Assembly (NCBI RefSeq): GCF_002240035.1
Contig: NZ_CP016397.1
Location: 1,284,001 to 1,348,000, forward strand
Source of the DNA: Legionella clemsonensis
GTDB lineage: Bacteria; Pseudomonadota; Gammaproteobacteria; Legionellales; Legionellaceae
Reading direction: 5' to 3'
DNA: 64,000 nucleotides
Part shown: one piece after another, positions 8,549 to 19,400 of the stretch
Layout of the letters: each line of letters starts with the position of its first letter
How positions within the stretch are numbered: the stretch's first letter is position 1
Made by a program: the position numbers and the translations under genes
Notes under the pieces: generated by a model
Database searches by the model: none
Told to the model about the DNA's origin: nothing
Seen by the model: only the letters and a program-made list of their open reading frames with translations

Positions 8549-11212
8549 ATGTTAGACCAAAATAGTAACGATATAGATCCAATTGAAACACGTGAATGGC
8601 TGGATGCCTTGCAAGCGGTACTCTCTACTGATGGAAACGAACGTGCTGCATTTCTTTTACAAGAGCTGATGAATAAAGCAAATACGGAAGGGGTAAAGCT
8701 TAAAAGCTCAATTAATACACCTTATCGAAATACAATTAAACCTCATGAGGAAAAACTGATGCCTCCTGATGAGGGAATTGGAAAACGAATTGCTGCCCTA
8801 ATTCGCTGGAATGCAGTTGCAATGGTGTTACGTGCCGGAAAATCTGCACCGGAACTGGGAGGGCATATTGCTTCCTACGCTTCTGCTGCCACTTTATATG
8901 AAGTGGGATTTAACTACTTTTTTAAAGGTCCTGAAGGCGAGAATGGCGGAGATTTAATTTATGTGCAAGGACACTCTTCTCCGGGTATTTATGCGCGCGC
9001 TTTCCTTGAAGGTCGTTTGAGTGAACAGCAGTTGGATAATTTTAGACAAGAAGTCGAAGTGAATGGACTTTCTTCTTATCCTCATCCGTGGCTGATGGGT
9101 GATTTCTGGCAATTCCCAACGGTCTCGATGGGTTTAGGTCCTTTGCAAGCAATTTATCAGGCCCGTTTTTTAAAATATCTCGAAAATCGGGGTTTAATTA
9201 AAGCGGAAGGACGCAAAGTCTGGGCTTTTCTTGGCGATGGTGAAATGGATGAGCCTGAATCGGTAGGAGCATTGTCAATTGCTGCCCGTGAAAAACTGGA
9301 TAATCTGGTTTTTGTAGTTAACTGCAATTTACAGCGATTAGATGGCCCTGTTCGAGGCAACGGTAAAATTATTCAAGAGTTGGAAGGGTTATTCCGTGGA
9401 GCTGGTTGGAATGTCATAAAAGTGGTTTGGGGTGGTCGTTGGGATCCACTATTTGCGCGCGACGAAAAAGGCATAATGCAAAAGCGTATGGAAGAATGTG
9501 TGGATGGTGATTACCAGGCTTATAAAGCCAATGATGGTGCTTATGTTCGCAAGCATTTCTTTGGTCAATATCCTGAACTGAAAAAAATGGTAGAAAATAT
9601 GTCAGATGATGAAATCTGGCGCCTAAATCGTGGTGGTCATGATCCTCAAAAAGTTTATGCTGCTTATGCTCAGGCGGTTGAGCACCGCGGAAGTCCAACC
9701 GTTATTTTGGCTAAAACAATTAAAGGTTATGGAATGGGCGCTGCAGGCGAGGGGCAAAATATTACTCACCAGCAGAAAAAGATGACCATTGAGCAACTTC
9801 GCGCTTTCAGAGATCGATTCAGCATTCCAGTAAGTGATGATAAAATCACTGAAATTCCATTTTATCGACCTGATGAAAACAGTCCTGAAATTCAATATTT
9901 GCGCAAGCAACGCGAAGCACTGGGAGGATATCTGCCAGCCAGAAGCAGTGACTTTGAACCTTTGAAAGCTCCAGATTTGTCTGCTTTTTCTGCTGTGACT
10001 CAGAGTACAGGTGATCGCGAAATTTCTACAACCATGGCTTTTGTGCGTATATTATCCGCTTTGCTTAAAGACAAAGAATTAGGTAAGCGTATAGTTCCCA
10101 TCGTTCCTGATGAATGTCGTACTTTCGGCATGGAAGGATTATTCCGTCAGATAGGAATTTATTCACCCGTTGGACAATTGTATACGCCAGTCGATCATGA
10201 ACAGGTCATGTATTATCGTGAGGCAAAAGACGGACAAATTCTTGAGGAAGGTATAAATGAAGCAGGGGCATTTTGCTCGTGGATAGCTGCTGCAACATCC
10301 TATAGTTCCAATAAATTACCCATGATTCCCTTCTATATTTACTACTCTATGTTTGGCTTTCAGCGTATTGGCGATTTGGCTTGGGCAGCAGGTGATATGC
10401 AAGCAAGGGGATTTTTATTAGGTGGTACAGCTGGTCGTACCACGCTTGCAGGGGAAGGATTGCAACATCAGGATGGACACAGTCACCTTTTGGCTTCAAC
10501 CATTCCCAATTGTGTTACTTATGATCCCACCTTTGCTTATGAGTTAGCTGTTATCATTCAGCATGGCTTATATCGCATGTATGAAAAGCAGGACAATGTT
10601 TTTTACTACATTACAGTCATGAACGAAAATTATGCTCACCCTGAGATGCCTGCTGGTGTAGAAGAAGGTATTATCAAAGGAATGTATCTATTGAAGGAAA
10701 CTAAAAAGCCGAGCAAAAAACATATTCAATTAATGGGTAGTGGTACTATTCTACGTGAAGTAATTGCCGCGGCGAAAATGCTTCAGGATGATTTTGGAGT
10801 TACTTCTGATATATGGAGCGTCACAAGTTTTAATGAATTACGACGAGATGGTTTAGCTGTTGAACGCTATAATCGTTTGCACCCTCAAGACAACCCAAAG
10901 CAAAGTTATGTCAGTAAGCAATTGGAAGGCCGTAAAGGCCCTATTATTGCTGCAACCGATTATATGCGGCTATATGCAGATCAAATTAGACCTTATATCA
11001 CCGCACCTTTTACCAGCTTGGGTACTGATGGTTATGGACGTAGTGACACTCGTCAGCGTTTGCGCCATTTCTTCGAGGTTGATGCTAAATTTATTGCAAT
11101 GACGGCCTTAGATGCTTTAGCACAGCAGGATATAGTGCCTAAATCAACCATAGTTGAAGCAATGAAAAAATATGGCATTGATAGTGAAAAACAAGATCCT
11201 GTGACTCATTAA
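8549..11212 (+). CDS. aceE: Pyruvate dehydrogenase E1 component, homodimeric type
   Basis: AceE decarboxylates pyruvate with thiamine diphosphate and reductively acetylates the E2 lipoyl groups. The 887-residue protein matches the single-chain gammaproteobacterial E1. The ThDP motif runs from GDGEMDEP (about residue 229) to the NCNLQRLDGP segment. The EGLQHQDGHSH loop and PIVPDECRTFGMEGLFRQ in the pyrimidine domain are also visible. The start has a GAGGA site eight bases upstream. aceF follows after 63 bases, then lpd, giving the complete complex. Confidence 0.97.
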   Translation: MLDQNSNDIDPIETREWLDALQAVLSTDGNERAAFLLQELMNKANTEGVKLKSSINTPYRNTIKPHEEKLMPPDEGIGKRIAALIRWNAVAMVLRAGKSAPELGGHIASYASAATLYEVGFNYFFKGPEGENGGDLIYVQGHSSPGIYARAFLEGRLSEQQLDNFRQEVEVNGLSSYPHPWLMGDFWQFPTVSMGLGPLQAIYQARFLKYLENRGLIKAEGRKVWAFLGDGEMDEPESVGALSIAAREKLDNLVFVVNCNLQRLDGPVRGNGKIIQELEGLFRGAGWNVIKVVWGGRWDPLFARDEKGIMQKRMEECVDGDYQAYKANDGAYVRKHFFGQYPELKKMVENMSDDEIWRLNRGGHDPQKVYAAYAQAVEHRGSPTVILAKTIKGYGMGAAGEGQNITHQQKKMTIEQLRAFRDRFSIPVSDDKITEIPFYRPDENSPEIQYLRKQREALGGYLPARSSDFEPLKAPDLSAFSAVTQSTGDREISTTMAFVRILSALLKDKELGKRIVPIVPDECRTFGMEGLFRQIGIYSPVGQLYTPVDHEQVMYYREAKDGQILEEGINEAGAFCSWIAAATSYSSNKLPMIPFYIYYSMFGFQRIGDLAWAAGDMQARGFLLGGTAGRTTLAGEGLQHQDGHSHLLASTIPNCVTYDPTFAYELAVIIQHGLYRMYEKQDNVFYYITVMNENYAHPEMPAGVEEGIIKGMYLLKETKKPSKKHIQLMGSGTILREVIAAAKMLQDDFGVTSDIWSVTSFNELRRDGLAVERYNRLHPQDNPKQSYVSKQLEGRKGPIIAATDYMRLYADQIRPYITAPFTSLGTDGYGRSDTRQRLRHFFEVDAKFIAMTALDALAQQDIVPKSTIVEAMKKYGIDSEKQDPVTH

Positions 11213-11275
11213 TTAATCATCTTTTAAACAGGTGGTCTGCTATGAGGCGGAGACCTGGGTTTGCTGAGGATAAAT

Positions 11276-12886
11276 ATGGCTGAGATTCAAATAAAAGTCC
11301 CTGATATTGGTGGCGCAACAGAGGTTGATGTAATTGAAGTAATGGTTAAGCCTGGGGATGAAATTAGTAAGGATACACCATTAATTACCCTGGAGTCTGA
11401 CAAAGCAAGTATGGAAATTCCTTCAACTCACGAAGGGAAGATTAAATCATTAGCAGTTAAAGTGGGTGATAAAGTATCAGAAGGGGACGTTATTTTAACG
11501 CTCATTACTGAAGAGGCTAAAGATTTAGAGACTGCTCCTGAAGCAACTGAAACGGCAAAAGAAACGGAAGCTGAGAAACCAAAAGAGAAACCCTCAACGG
11601 CAACCACTGCTGGTAATCAGCGCCTAGAGGTTTGTATTCCTGATATTGGTGGAGCAACGGATGTTGATGTTATTGAAATAATGGTGACTGCTGGTCAATC
11701 GATTGAAAAAGATCAGTCTCTTATTACATTAGAAGGTGACAAAGCCACTATGGATATTCCTTCGCCGGCGGCAGGCGTCGTGGAGGACGTGGCCGTGAAA
11801 GTAGGGGATAAAGTCTCTCAAGGAAGCCTGATTCTGACTTTAAATGCACAACAGAAAGGCAAGACAGCTGAAGAGGGCAAATCATCTTTAGCAAAGGTAG
11901 ATGCAAAACGAGAGCAGGAGGGTTCTGAAGAAAAACAAACTTCTGCACAGATGGCTTCCGTGCATACCTTACCTGAAAGTACTGTCGGTAAAAATATTCC
12001 TGCTGGCCCTGCTGTACGACGTATGGCTCGCGAGTTTGGTGTCAATCTGGCTGAAGTGAATGGTAGTGGACGCAAATCTCGAATTACCAAAGAAGATTTG
12101 CAAGCTTATGTAAAAAGCAGGTTAAGTGAGAAGCCTGTCGCAGGTGGTTTTGCATTACCTGCTGCGCCCACTGTTGATTTCAGTAAATTTGGTAATATTG
12201 AGACTAAACCTCTTAATAAAATTAAACGGCTAACGGGGGTTAATGTCCATCGTTCCTGGATGACGATTCCTCATGTAACACAGTTTGATGAAGCAGATAT
12301 TACTGAGCTAGAAGCCTTTAGGAAATCAGCGGGGGATAATCCTGCCTTGGGTGGCCATAAACTCACTATGCTTGCCTTTGTAACTAAAGTGGTTAGTAAG
12401 GCTTTAGCTGTTTATCCTCAGTTCAATGCTTCTTTGGATTCTTCCTTAGAAAATTTAATTTATAAAAAGTATTGTCATATAGGTATCGCTGTTGAGACAC
12501 CGAACGGACTTGTAGTTCCTGTTATTCGTGACGTTGATAAGTTATCTGTCGCTGAAATTGCTGCCGAAATGGGTAAACTTAGCAGTAAAGCGCGTGAAAA
12601 AGGTTTAATGCCTGCTGACATGAGCGGAGGCTGTTTTACTATTTCCAGTTTAGGGGGTATCGGAGGGACAGCATTTACTCCAATTGTAAATAGTCCAGAG
12701 GTGGCTATTCTTGGTCTTTCACGTTCAAGTATTAAGCCTGTTTATGAAAACGGTGAATTTAAGCCACGATTAATGCTGCCTTTATCGTTATCCTATGATC
12801 ATCGTGTGATTGATGGTGCAGAAGCAGCGCGTTTTTCTCGATTTATTGCTGAATCTTTGGCAGATATTCGCCGGATTTTATTGTAG
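11276..12886 (+). CDS. aceF: Pyruvate dehydrogenase E2, dihydrolipoamide acetyltransferase with two lipoyl domains
   Basis: The 536-residue protein has two N-terminal lipoyl domains with lipoylation lysines in ESDKASMEIP (about K43) and EGDKATMDIP (about K156). Charged, flexible linkers separate them. A peripheral subunit-binding domain (about 240-280, RRMAREFGVNL) follows. The catalytic acetyltransferase domain ends with the SYDHRVIDGA motif (about H509). The start is the ATG at 11276, five bases after GAGGA; the TTG at 11261 lies within that site's context. It moves acetyl groups from E1 to CoA. E. coli has three lipoyl domains; two is common elsewhere. Confidence 0.97.
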   Translation: MAEIQIKVPDIGGATEVDVIEVMVKPGDEISKDTPLITLESDKASMEIPSTHEGKIKSLAVKVGDKVSEGDVILTLITEEAKDLETAPEATETAKETEAEKPKEKPSTATTAGNQRLEVCIPDIGGATDVDVIEIMVTAGQSIEKDQSLITLEGDKATMDIPSPAAGVVEDVAVKVGDKVSQGSLILTLNAQQKGKTAEEGKSSLAKVDAKREQEGSEEKQTSAQMASVHTLPESTVGKNIPAGPAVRRMAREFGVNLAEVNGSGRKSRITKEDLQAYVKSRLSEKPVAGGFALPAAPTVDFSKFGNIETKPLNKIKRLTGVNVHRSWMTIPHVTQFDEADITELEAFRKSAGDNPALGGHKLTMLAFVTKVVSKALAVYPQFNASLDSSLENLIYKKYCHIGIAVETPNGLVVPVIRDVDKLSVAEIAAEMGKLSSKAREKGLMPADMSGGCFTISSLGGIGGTAFTPIVNSPEVAILGLSRSSIKPVYENGEFKPRLMLPLSLSYDHRVIDGAEAARFSRFIAESLADIRRILL

Positions 12887-13001
12887 AAAGTTTATAAGTT
12901 TTGGATTTAAGTAGGCTACATAGAGACATATTGGTCTGTTGGTATCGCTATACCTCGAAAATAGGTTAATAAGTAGTTCATGATAATTAATGAGGCGTGA
13001 G

Positions 13002-14429
13002 ATGAGTGGAATTAAAACAGATGTAGTTGTATTGGGAAGTGGTCCTGGTGGTTATACTGCGGCATTTCGTGCAGCAGATTTAGGCAAGAAAGTAGTGCTC
13101 ATTGAGCGTTTTGATTCTTTGGGTGGGGTTTGTTTAAATGTAGGATGTATTCCGTCAAAGGCACTACTCCATATCGCCAAGGTAGTGGATGAAGCGCATG
13201 AAATGGCCGCACAGGGTGTAAGCTTTGGCGAGCCAACCTTCGATAATAAAAAACTTGTGGCCTGGAAAAACTCTGTCGTTAGTAAATTAACGGGTGGTTT
13301 AAAGGCGCTTTCCAAGCAACGTAAAGTAGAAGTAATTACTGGGGTGGCCAAATTTTCAGGAACACACCAAGTTACCGTACAAGGAAAAGACGGTAGTGCG
13401 ACCACCGTTGATTTTGAAAATGCCATTATTGCAGTAGGTAGTGAATCAGTTAAATTACCCTTTATTCCTGAAGATCCACGTATTTTTAGTTCTACGGGTG
13501 CTTTAGAGTTGGCTGATATTAAAGGAAGCCTGCTTGTGTTGGGAGGCGGTATTATTGGTTTGGAAATGGCGACAGTTTATTCTTCATTGGGTGTTGACGT
13601 TACTGTTGTTGAATTTATGGATCAATTAATCCCGGGTGCTGATGCTGATTTAGTCAATGTCTTACAAAAAAGAATGGCTAAGAAAGGCGTTAAGTTCCTG
13701 TTAAAAACAAAAGTAACTGCGGTCGAAGCAAAAAAAGAGGGTATTTATGTTTCAATGGAAGGTCAGCATGCTACAGAAAAGCCGCTTTGTTTCCAACAAG
13801 TTTTAGTTTCTGTAGGAAGAAAGCCTAATGGTGGCACTATTGATGCTGAGAAAGCAGGTATTAATGTTGATGATCGCGGTTTCATTAAGGTTGATAAACA
13901 AATGCGCACCAATGTCTCTCATATTTATGCCATTGGTGATGTAGTAGGCCAACCAATGCTTGCACATAAAGCCATTCCTGAGGGAAGAGTGGCTGCTGAG
14001 GTGATAGCTGGTATGAAGCATTATTTTGATCCCAAATGTATTGCCAGTGTTGCCTATACTGACCCGGAAATTGCCTGGGCGGGATTAACTGAGAAAGAAG
14101 CAAAAGAACAAGGTATTGCTTATGAAAAAGGGGTATTTCCCTGGGTTGCAAGTGGACGTGCTTTAAGTATGGGACGTGAAGAAGGAATGACCAAGCTTTT
14201 ATTCTGTCCAGAGACAAATCGTATTCTTGGTGCTGGAATTGTGGGAGTCAATGCAGGAGATCTCATCGCTGAAACTGCTTTGGCAATTGAAATGGGCTGT
14301 GATGTAGAAGATATTGCGTTAACTATCCATCCACATCCAACTTTATCCGAATCAATTGCCTTGGCATCAGAAGTGTTTGAGGGCACTATTACCGATTTAT
14401 ATATGCCTAAGAAGAAGAAAGATAAATAA
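13002..14429 (+). CDS. lpdA: Dihydrolipoyl dehydrogenase (E3)
   Basis: The 475-residue flavoprotein reoxidises dihydrolipoamide and passes electrons to NAD+. Visible are the FAD-binding GSGPGG motif near residue 12, the redox disulfide C44/C49 in GGVCLNVGCIPSK, the NAD-binding GGGIIGLE motif, YAIGDV, and the catalytic HPHPT near residue 443. I chose the ATG at 13002 because GAGG sits six bases upstream; the ATG at 12990 overlaps that site. A 115-base gap separates it from aceF. It may also serve 2-oxoglutarate dehydrogenase. Confidence 0.96.
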   Translation: MSGIKTDVVVLGSGPGGYTAAFRAADLGKKVVLIERFDSLGGVCLNVGCIPSKALLHIAKVVDEAHEMAAQGVSFGEPTFDNKKLVAWKNSVVSKLTGGLKALSKQRKVEVITGVAKFSGTHQVTVQGKDGSATTVDFENAIIAVGSESVKLPFIPEDPRIFSSTGALELADIKGSLLVLGGGIIGLEMATVYSSLGVDVTVVEFMDQLIPGADADLVNVLQKRMAKKGVKFLLKTKVTAVEAKKEGIYVSMEGQHATEKPLCFQQVLVSVGRKPNGGTIDAEKAGINVDDRGFIKVDKQMRTNVSHIYAIGDVVGQPMLAHKAIPEGRVAAEVIAGMKHYFDPKCIASVAYTDPEIAWAGLTEKEAKEQGIAYEKGVFPWVASGRALSMGREEGMTKLLFCPETNRILGAGIVGVNAGDLIAETALAIEMGCDVEDIALTIHPHPTLSESIALASEVFEGTITDLYMPKKKKDK

Positions 14430-14778
14430 CAGCTATTCGCTATGCTGCATAAGTCTAGTTTTGTATGAAGAGAGATGTCGTTAGAAATTGGAGTGTGGGT
14501 TGGGCGAAACGACCTAACCAACGACGCTTTTTGTAACCATCTCTCAAGACTTGTTCGCAGTTTAGGATTTGAGACCAAACTAACTATGTTCTCATGATGC
14601 TGGACAAGCAGCAGTAGAGAAAACTCAACAGTTCATTATAACCCATTCGGCACTTTGGGCTGAATAATCCATTTATCTTCTCTAAAATTTTTTCCAAAAT
14701 AACTTCCTCTTTTGCTTGATAAACAGCCATACTATTTTAAGTGTTGCTTTATTTCTGGAATATTTGGCAGGAGTGAAT
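14430..14778. other. Intergenic region between lpdA and rimI with one structured element
   Basis: No gene is supported in this 349-base gap. It contains the nested inverted repeats listed at 14470-14545. The rest is AT-rich and includes the probable rimI leader. Confidence 0.5.
14470..14545. repeat. Nested inverted repeat, possible structured RNA or terminator
   Basis: Three stems nest: GAGAGATG (14470-14477) with CATCTCTC (14538-14545); GTCGTT (14477-14482) with AACGAC (14520-14525); and GGTTGGG (14498-14504) with CCTAACC (14513-14519, one G-U pair). The fold is imperfect, with internal loops and T residues between stems, so it is not a simple terminator. Function unknown. Confidence 0.4.
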
Positions 14779-15255
14779 ATGACATTTAAAATACGCCCTA
14801 TGCAGCAAAATGACATCGCTAGAGTGTATGAAATTGAAAAAATATCTCATCGCGCTCCCTGGAGTCGAGATATTTTAAGTGATTGTGTACTGGTGGGTTA
14901 TGATTGTCGTGTATTAGAAGTGACAACCACCTCAGGCAAGCAAATTATTGGCTATGTTATTTGCCGTAAAAGTTTCAATATTTGCCATATTCTTAATTTA
15001 TGCGTGGTTGTTTCTGAACAAAGAAAAGGTTACGGTGAAAAATTACTGCAAGCGGTATTAAACTCACTGGTTAACTCGAATTCAGATACCGTTATTCTGG
15101 AGGTTCGACCCAGTAATAGCGCGGCGCTTAAATTATATGAAAAGTATGGTTTTCAAAAAGACATTATAAAGGAAAATTACTATCAGGATGAACACGGTGA
15201 AGAGGATGCGATCTTGTTAAAAAAAACAATTTCACAATCAAGCCTTTCCTCTTAA
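14779..15255 (+). CDS. rimI: Ribosomal-protein-alanine N-acetyltransferase RimI (GNAT family)
   Basis: The 158-residue GNAT protein matches RimI length. It has the N-terminal RPMQQNDIARVYEIEKISHRAPWS pattern, the acetyl-CoA-binding VVSEQRKGYGEKLL segment (motif A), EVRPSNSAALKLYEKYGF and the C-terminal YYQDEHGEEDAILL typical of RimI. It acetylates the N-terminus of ribosomal protein S18 in E. coli. The start is the ATG at 14779, five bases after AGGAG; upstream in-frame starts would add non-family residues. tsaB, a frequent neighbour, is not here. Confidence 0.9.
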   Translation: MTFKIRPMQQNDIARVYEIEKISHRAPWSRDILSDCVLVGYDCRVLEVTTTSGKQIIGYVICRKSFNICHILNLCVVVSEQRKGYGEKLLQAVLNSLVNSNSDTVILEVRPSNSAALKLYEKYGFQKDIIKENYYQDEHGEEDAILLKKTISQSSLSS

Positions 15256-15340
15256 ATCATTAATTATTGGCAGCAATAATCTTATAAGATTGGTATTCAG
15301 GTTGCTTAATAGCTATTAGTGCATAGTGAAGGAATAGGGA

Positions 15341-16438
15341 ATGAATGGAGTAAAGTTTGTTTTAAAAACCCTGATCATTTTATTTCTAAGCTATGGTCTA
15401 ACTTCCTGTGAGAGCTCTCCTCCCTCCACAAAACCTCCTTTGGCAGAAGTTGATGTGGCCTATCCCTTAAAAAAGAGAGTTATAGAATGGGATGAATACA
15501 CTGGGCGTTTCCAGGCAATTGAAGAAGTGGATATCCGCTCTCGAGTTACAGGCTATCTAGATGCGATTAAATTTAAAGATGGGCAACTGGTTAAAGCTGG
15601 AGATATTTTGTTTATTATTGATCCGCGTCCCTTTGAATATGCATTGGAACGAGCGAAAGCACAATATGAATTAGCTAAAAAACAATATGAAAGAGCGATA
15701 AAATTAAAAAAAGAGAGCTTCATTGCTGCAGAGGCAATTGATCAACGATTCCAAGAAATGCAAGTGGCTGAGACGAGACTTAATGAGGCTAAGTTAAATC
15801 TTGAGTTTACGCAAGTAAAATCCCCAATTAATGGCAAAATCAGTCGTAATTACGTCAGTGTTGGCAATTTGGTGCGTGGTAATGAGACAGTATTAACGAA
15901 AGTAGTCTCGATAGATCCCATCTACTTTTACTTTGAGGCGAGTCAGAATGATTTATTGAAATATATTCGTCTGGCTAAAGCAGGAAAACGTCCTGATGAA
16001 TATAGTGCTGTCCCCATTACTATTAAATTACAGGATGAAAAAGATTACCTTCATCAGGGGACAATGAATTTTTTTGATAATGTGGTTGATACTGGTACGG
16101 GAACTATTTTGGGTCGAGCAACAGTGCCTAACCCGGATAGTTTAATCTATCCTGGGCTGTTTGGGCGCGCCAGGTTAGTGGGTAGTGAGGAATATGAGGC
16201 ACTGTTATTACCTGACTTGGCCATTAATACGGATCAGACTCGAAAATTTGTTTATATTGTTGATAAAAATAACAAGGTGCAACGCGTCTATGTTGAATTA
16301 GGGCCTATTCGAGGTAGTGGTTATTACATTATTCGTCAGGGTCTTGAAGGGGATGAGCGTGTGGTTGTCAATGGAGTACAACGTATTCATGTTCCAGGCC
16401 AGGAAGTCAAGCCGATCATGGTTCAGTTGCAGGAATAG
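15341..16438 (+). CDS. RND efflux periplasmic adaptor (membrane fusion protein), lipoprotein
   Basis: The 365-residue protein has a lipoprotein signal ending in LTSC (about residue 23). It then shows the adaptor layout: the beta-barrel/lipoyl half-motif VTGYLDAIKFKDGQLVKAGDILF, an alpha-hairpin coiled coil (about 95-160), a second lipoyl half (VKSPINGKIS) and a beta-barrel. It would link the inner-membrane pump encoded next to an outer-membrane channel. GAAGG precedes the start. The permease follows 21 bases later, so this is a two-gene operon. No outer-membrane factor or regulator gene is adjacent. Confidence 0.92.
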   Translation: MNGVKFVLKTLIILFLSYGLTSCESSPPSTKPPLAEVDVAYPLKKRVIEWDEYTGRFQAIEEVDIRSRVTGYLDAIKFKDGQLVKAGDILFIIDPRPFEYALERAKAQYELAKKQYERAIKLKKESFIAAEAIDQRFQEMQVAETRLNEAKLNLEFTQVKSPINGKISRNYVSVGNLVRGNETVLTKVVSIDPIYFYFEASQNDLLKYIRLAKAGKRPDEYSAVPITIKLQDEKDYLHQGTMNFFDNVVDTGTGTILGRATVPNPDSLIYPGLFGRARLVGSEEYEALLLPDLAINTDQTRKFVYIVDKNNKVQRVYVELGPIRGSGYYIIRQGLEGDERVVVNGVQRIHVPGQEVKPIMVQLQE

Positions 16439-16459
16439 AGCACTTACAGGAAGTAGGAA

Positions 16460-19400
16460 ATGAAAACAGCTCATTTTTTTATAGATAGACCCATATTCGC
16501 GACGGTAATTTCCATTATTATTGTCCTTATCGGCGGTCTTTCCTACTTTAATCTTCCTGTTGAGCAATACCCTCGCGTTGTTCCACCCACAATACAGGTT
16601 ATGACTTCCTATCCTGGGGCTAATGCCAAGACGGTGGCTGAAACTGTAGCGACCCCTATTGAACAAGAGGTTAACGGGGTAGAGGGCATGCTCTATATGG
16701 ATTCTCAATCCACTGACGATGGACAAATGCGTCTGACAATTACCTTTAAACAGGGGATGGATTTGAATTTGGCTCAGGTATTGGTGCAAAATCGCGTGGC
16801 AGTCGCTGAGCCTCGCTTGCCTGAAGAGGTGCGCCGCATTGGTATAACCACAGTAAAGAATACTCCTGACCTGATGTTAGTAATTAATCTTTTCTCACCT
16901 GATGGTCGGTATGATCAAACTTATCTGGGCAATTATGCTGTTTTAAACATCAGAGATAAAATCAGGCGTATTGAAGGAGTAGGGAATGTCCGTCTGGTGG
17001 GAGCAAGTGAATACGCAATGCGTATATGGCTTGATCCCGACTTAATCAATTCCTATGATTTAACGGCTAATGATATCGTTGATGCACTACGCTCGCAAAA
17101 TGTGCAAGTTGCCAGTGGCACCTTAAACAGCCAACCGCAGAAAAACCAGTATGGTCTTCAATATAATATTGAAACCCAGGGACGACTCCTCAATCCGAAA
17201 GAATTTGAAAATATTATTGTGAAATCAGGGGAAGAAGGTCGAATTGTACGTTTAAAGGATGTGGGACGAGTTGAATTGGGCGCTCAGGATTATTTTACAA
17301 CCGGTTATCTTGGCAGCTTTCCAGCAGTAGCGCTCCCTGTATTTCAAAGACCAGGCACGAATGCTCTGGCAACGGCAAAAGAAATTATTGCGACAATGAA
17401 AGAAATCTCCAAGGATTTTCCCCCTGGAATTCATTATAAAATTGCCTATAACCCTACAGAGTTCATTGCAGAATCCATCGACGCTGTTTTTCATACTATC
17501 TATGAAGCCATTGCTTTAGTTGTATTGGTAATTATTATTTTTTTGCAATCCTGGCGAGCCGCAATTATTCCTATTATTGCTATTCCCGTTTCATTAATTG
17601 GTTCATTTGCAGTAATGCAGTTTATTGGGTTTTCACTGAACTATCTAACGCTTTTTGGCTTGGTGCTGGCCATCGGTATTGTAGTGGATGACGCCATCGT
17701 CGTTGTTGAAAATATGGAGCGTAATATTCGTGCTGGCATGATGCCTAAAGAGGCAGCAAGAAAAACAATGAATGAAGTAGGAGGGGCTCTCATAGCGATA
17801 GGTCTTGTACTTGTGGCTGTATTTCTGCCTACCCTGTTTTTAGAAGGAATCTCTGGGCGCTTTTACCAGCAATTCGGCACAACAATTGCTGTCGCAACGG
17901 TTATTTCCGTCTTTGTCTCATTAACATTGAGTCCAGCACTGGCAGCAATATTGCTGAGACCTCATAAAAGAAAAAAGACAACAACGAATGCTTTCTGGCG
18001 GCCTGTGTATGCTTTCAGGAATGGCTTTAATAATGCCTTTGAAAGTGTTTCTCGTCGCTATGGCAAGCTTGTGGCGAAGGTAACACGCCACACGGCCATT
18101 ATGCTGGTTATTTATGCAATTTTGATTGCAACGACATTTTTTTTGTTCAGGATTGTTCCTACTGGCTTTATCCCAAGGCAAGATCAAGGCTATTTTATTA
18201 TCTCTGTCCAATTACCACCTGGAGCGTCGCTAGATAGGACCGAGCAGGTTGTTAAGAAAGCTCTGAGTAAAATATTGGCTATTCCTGGCATCAGTAATGC
18301 CGTAGGTTTCACGGGGTTTGCCGGAGCAACGTTTACGAATTCTTCCAATGCTGCGGCGATTTTCCCAGTACTTGATTCATTCGAAAAACGTCGGGAACAA
18401 GGATTAACTTATGAGTCTCTACTAGGAAAATTAAGACAAGAAATGGCCAGTATTAAAGAAGCTATGATTGTTGTAATACCTCCTCCTCCTGTTCGTGGGA
18501 TTGGTAATGCTGGCGGCTTTAAAATGATGGTTCAGGACAGAGGTGGTCGAGGAATTAATGTGCTTTCTGAAGCGGTGGCTAATTTAGCGCTTAAGGCGAA
18601 TCAGGCAGAGGCCACTACTTCTGTCTTCACTTTTTTTGAAAACAGCACACCGCGGGTGCATTTGGCATTGAGTCGGGAAAAAGCAGAGCGCCTTGGAGTC
18701 CCGGTGGCAAGAGTGATTGAAGCTTTAGAAGTCTTTCTGGGTTCAGCTTTCATTAACGAATTTAATTATCTGGGAAGGACGTTTCGCGTTATAGCTCAGG
18801 CTGATGCCGAATATCGCCATACTCCAGATGACATTTTACGACTAAAAATCCGAAATGCTGATGGAAAGATGGTTCCTATTGGTTCTGTAGCCACTGTTGA
18901 AAACGATGTGGGGCCCTCACGATTGCCACGTTATAATCTTTATCCCGCTATTGATCTCATTGGCGATGTGAAACCGGGTTACAGTACGGGCGAAGCATTG
19001 GCTACTATGGAAAAATTGGCGGCTGAAACTTTACCTGATGGTATCGGGTATGAGTGGACTGAACTGGCTTATCAGCAAAAAATGGTAGGCAATACAGCAA
19101 CCATTGCTTTCATCCTCGGGGTTGTTTTTGTTTTTTTACTTTTGTCTGCACAATATGAAAGTTGGATTTTGCCTATCGCTATTATTTTGATTGTACCCAT
19201 GTGTTTATTTTCTTCCCTTATTGGTATCAGAATTCTGGGCATGGAAAATAATGTGATGACCCAACTTGGATTTATTGTGCTCATTGGCCTCGCGTCGAAG
19301 AATGCTATTTTAATTGTTGAGTTTGCTCGGCAACTCGAAAACAGAGGAATCAACCGCTTAAAGGCAGCTATTCAGGCGGCCCGGTTAAGACTCCGACCCA

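Noticed and set aside
14120-14578. 152-codon antisense frame over the lpdA 3' end
   Set aside because: It mostly overlaps lpdA, has no family resemblance, and its composition fits a shadow frame.
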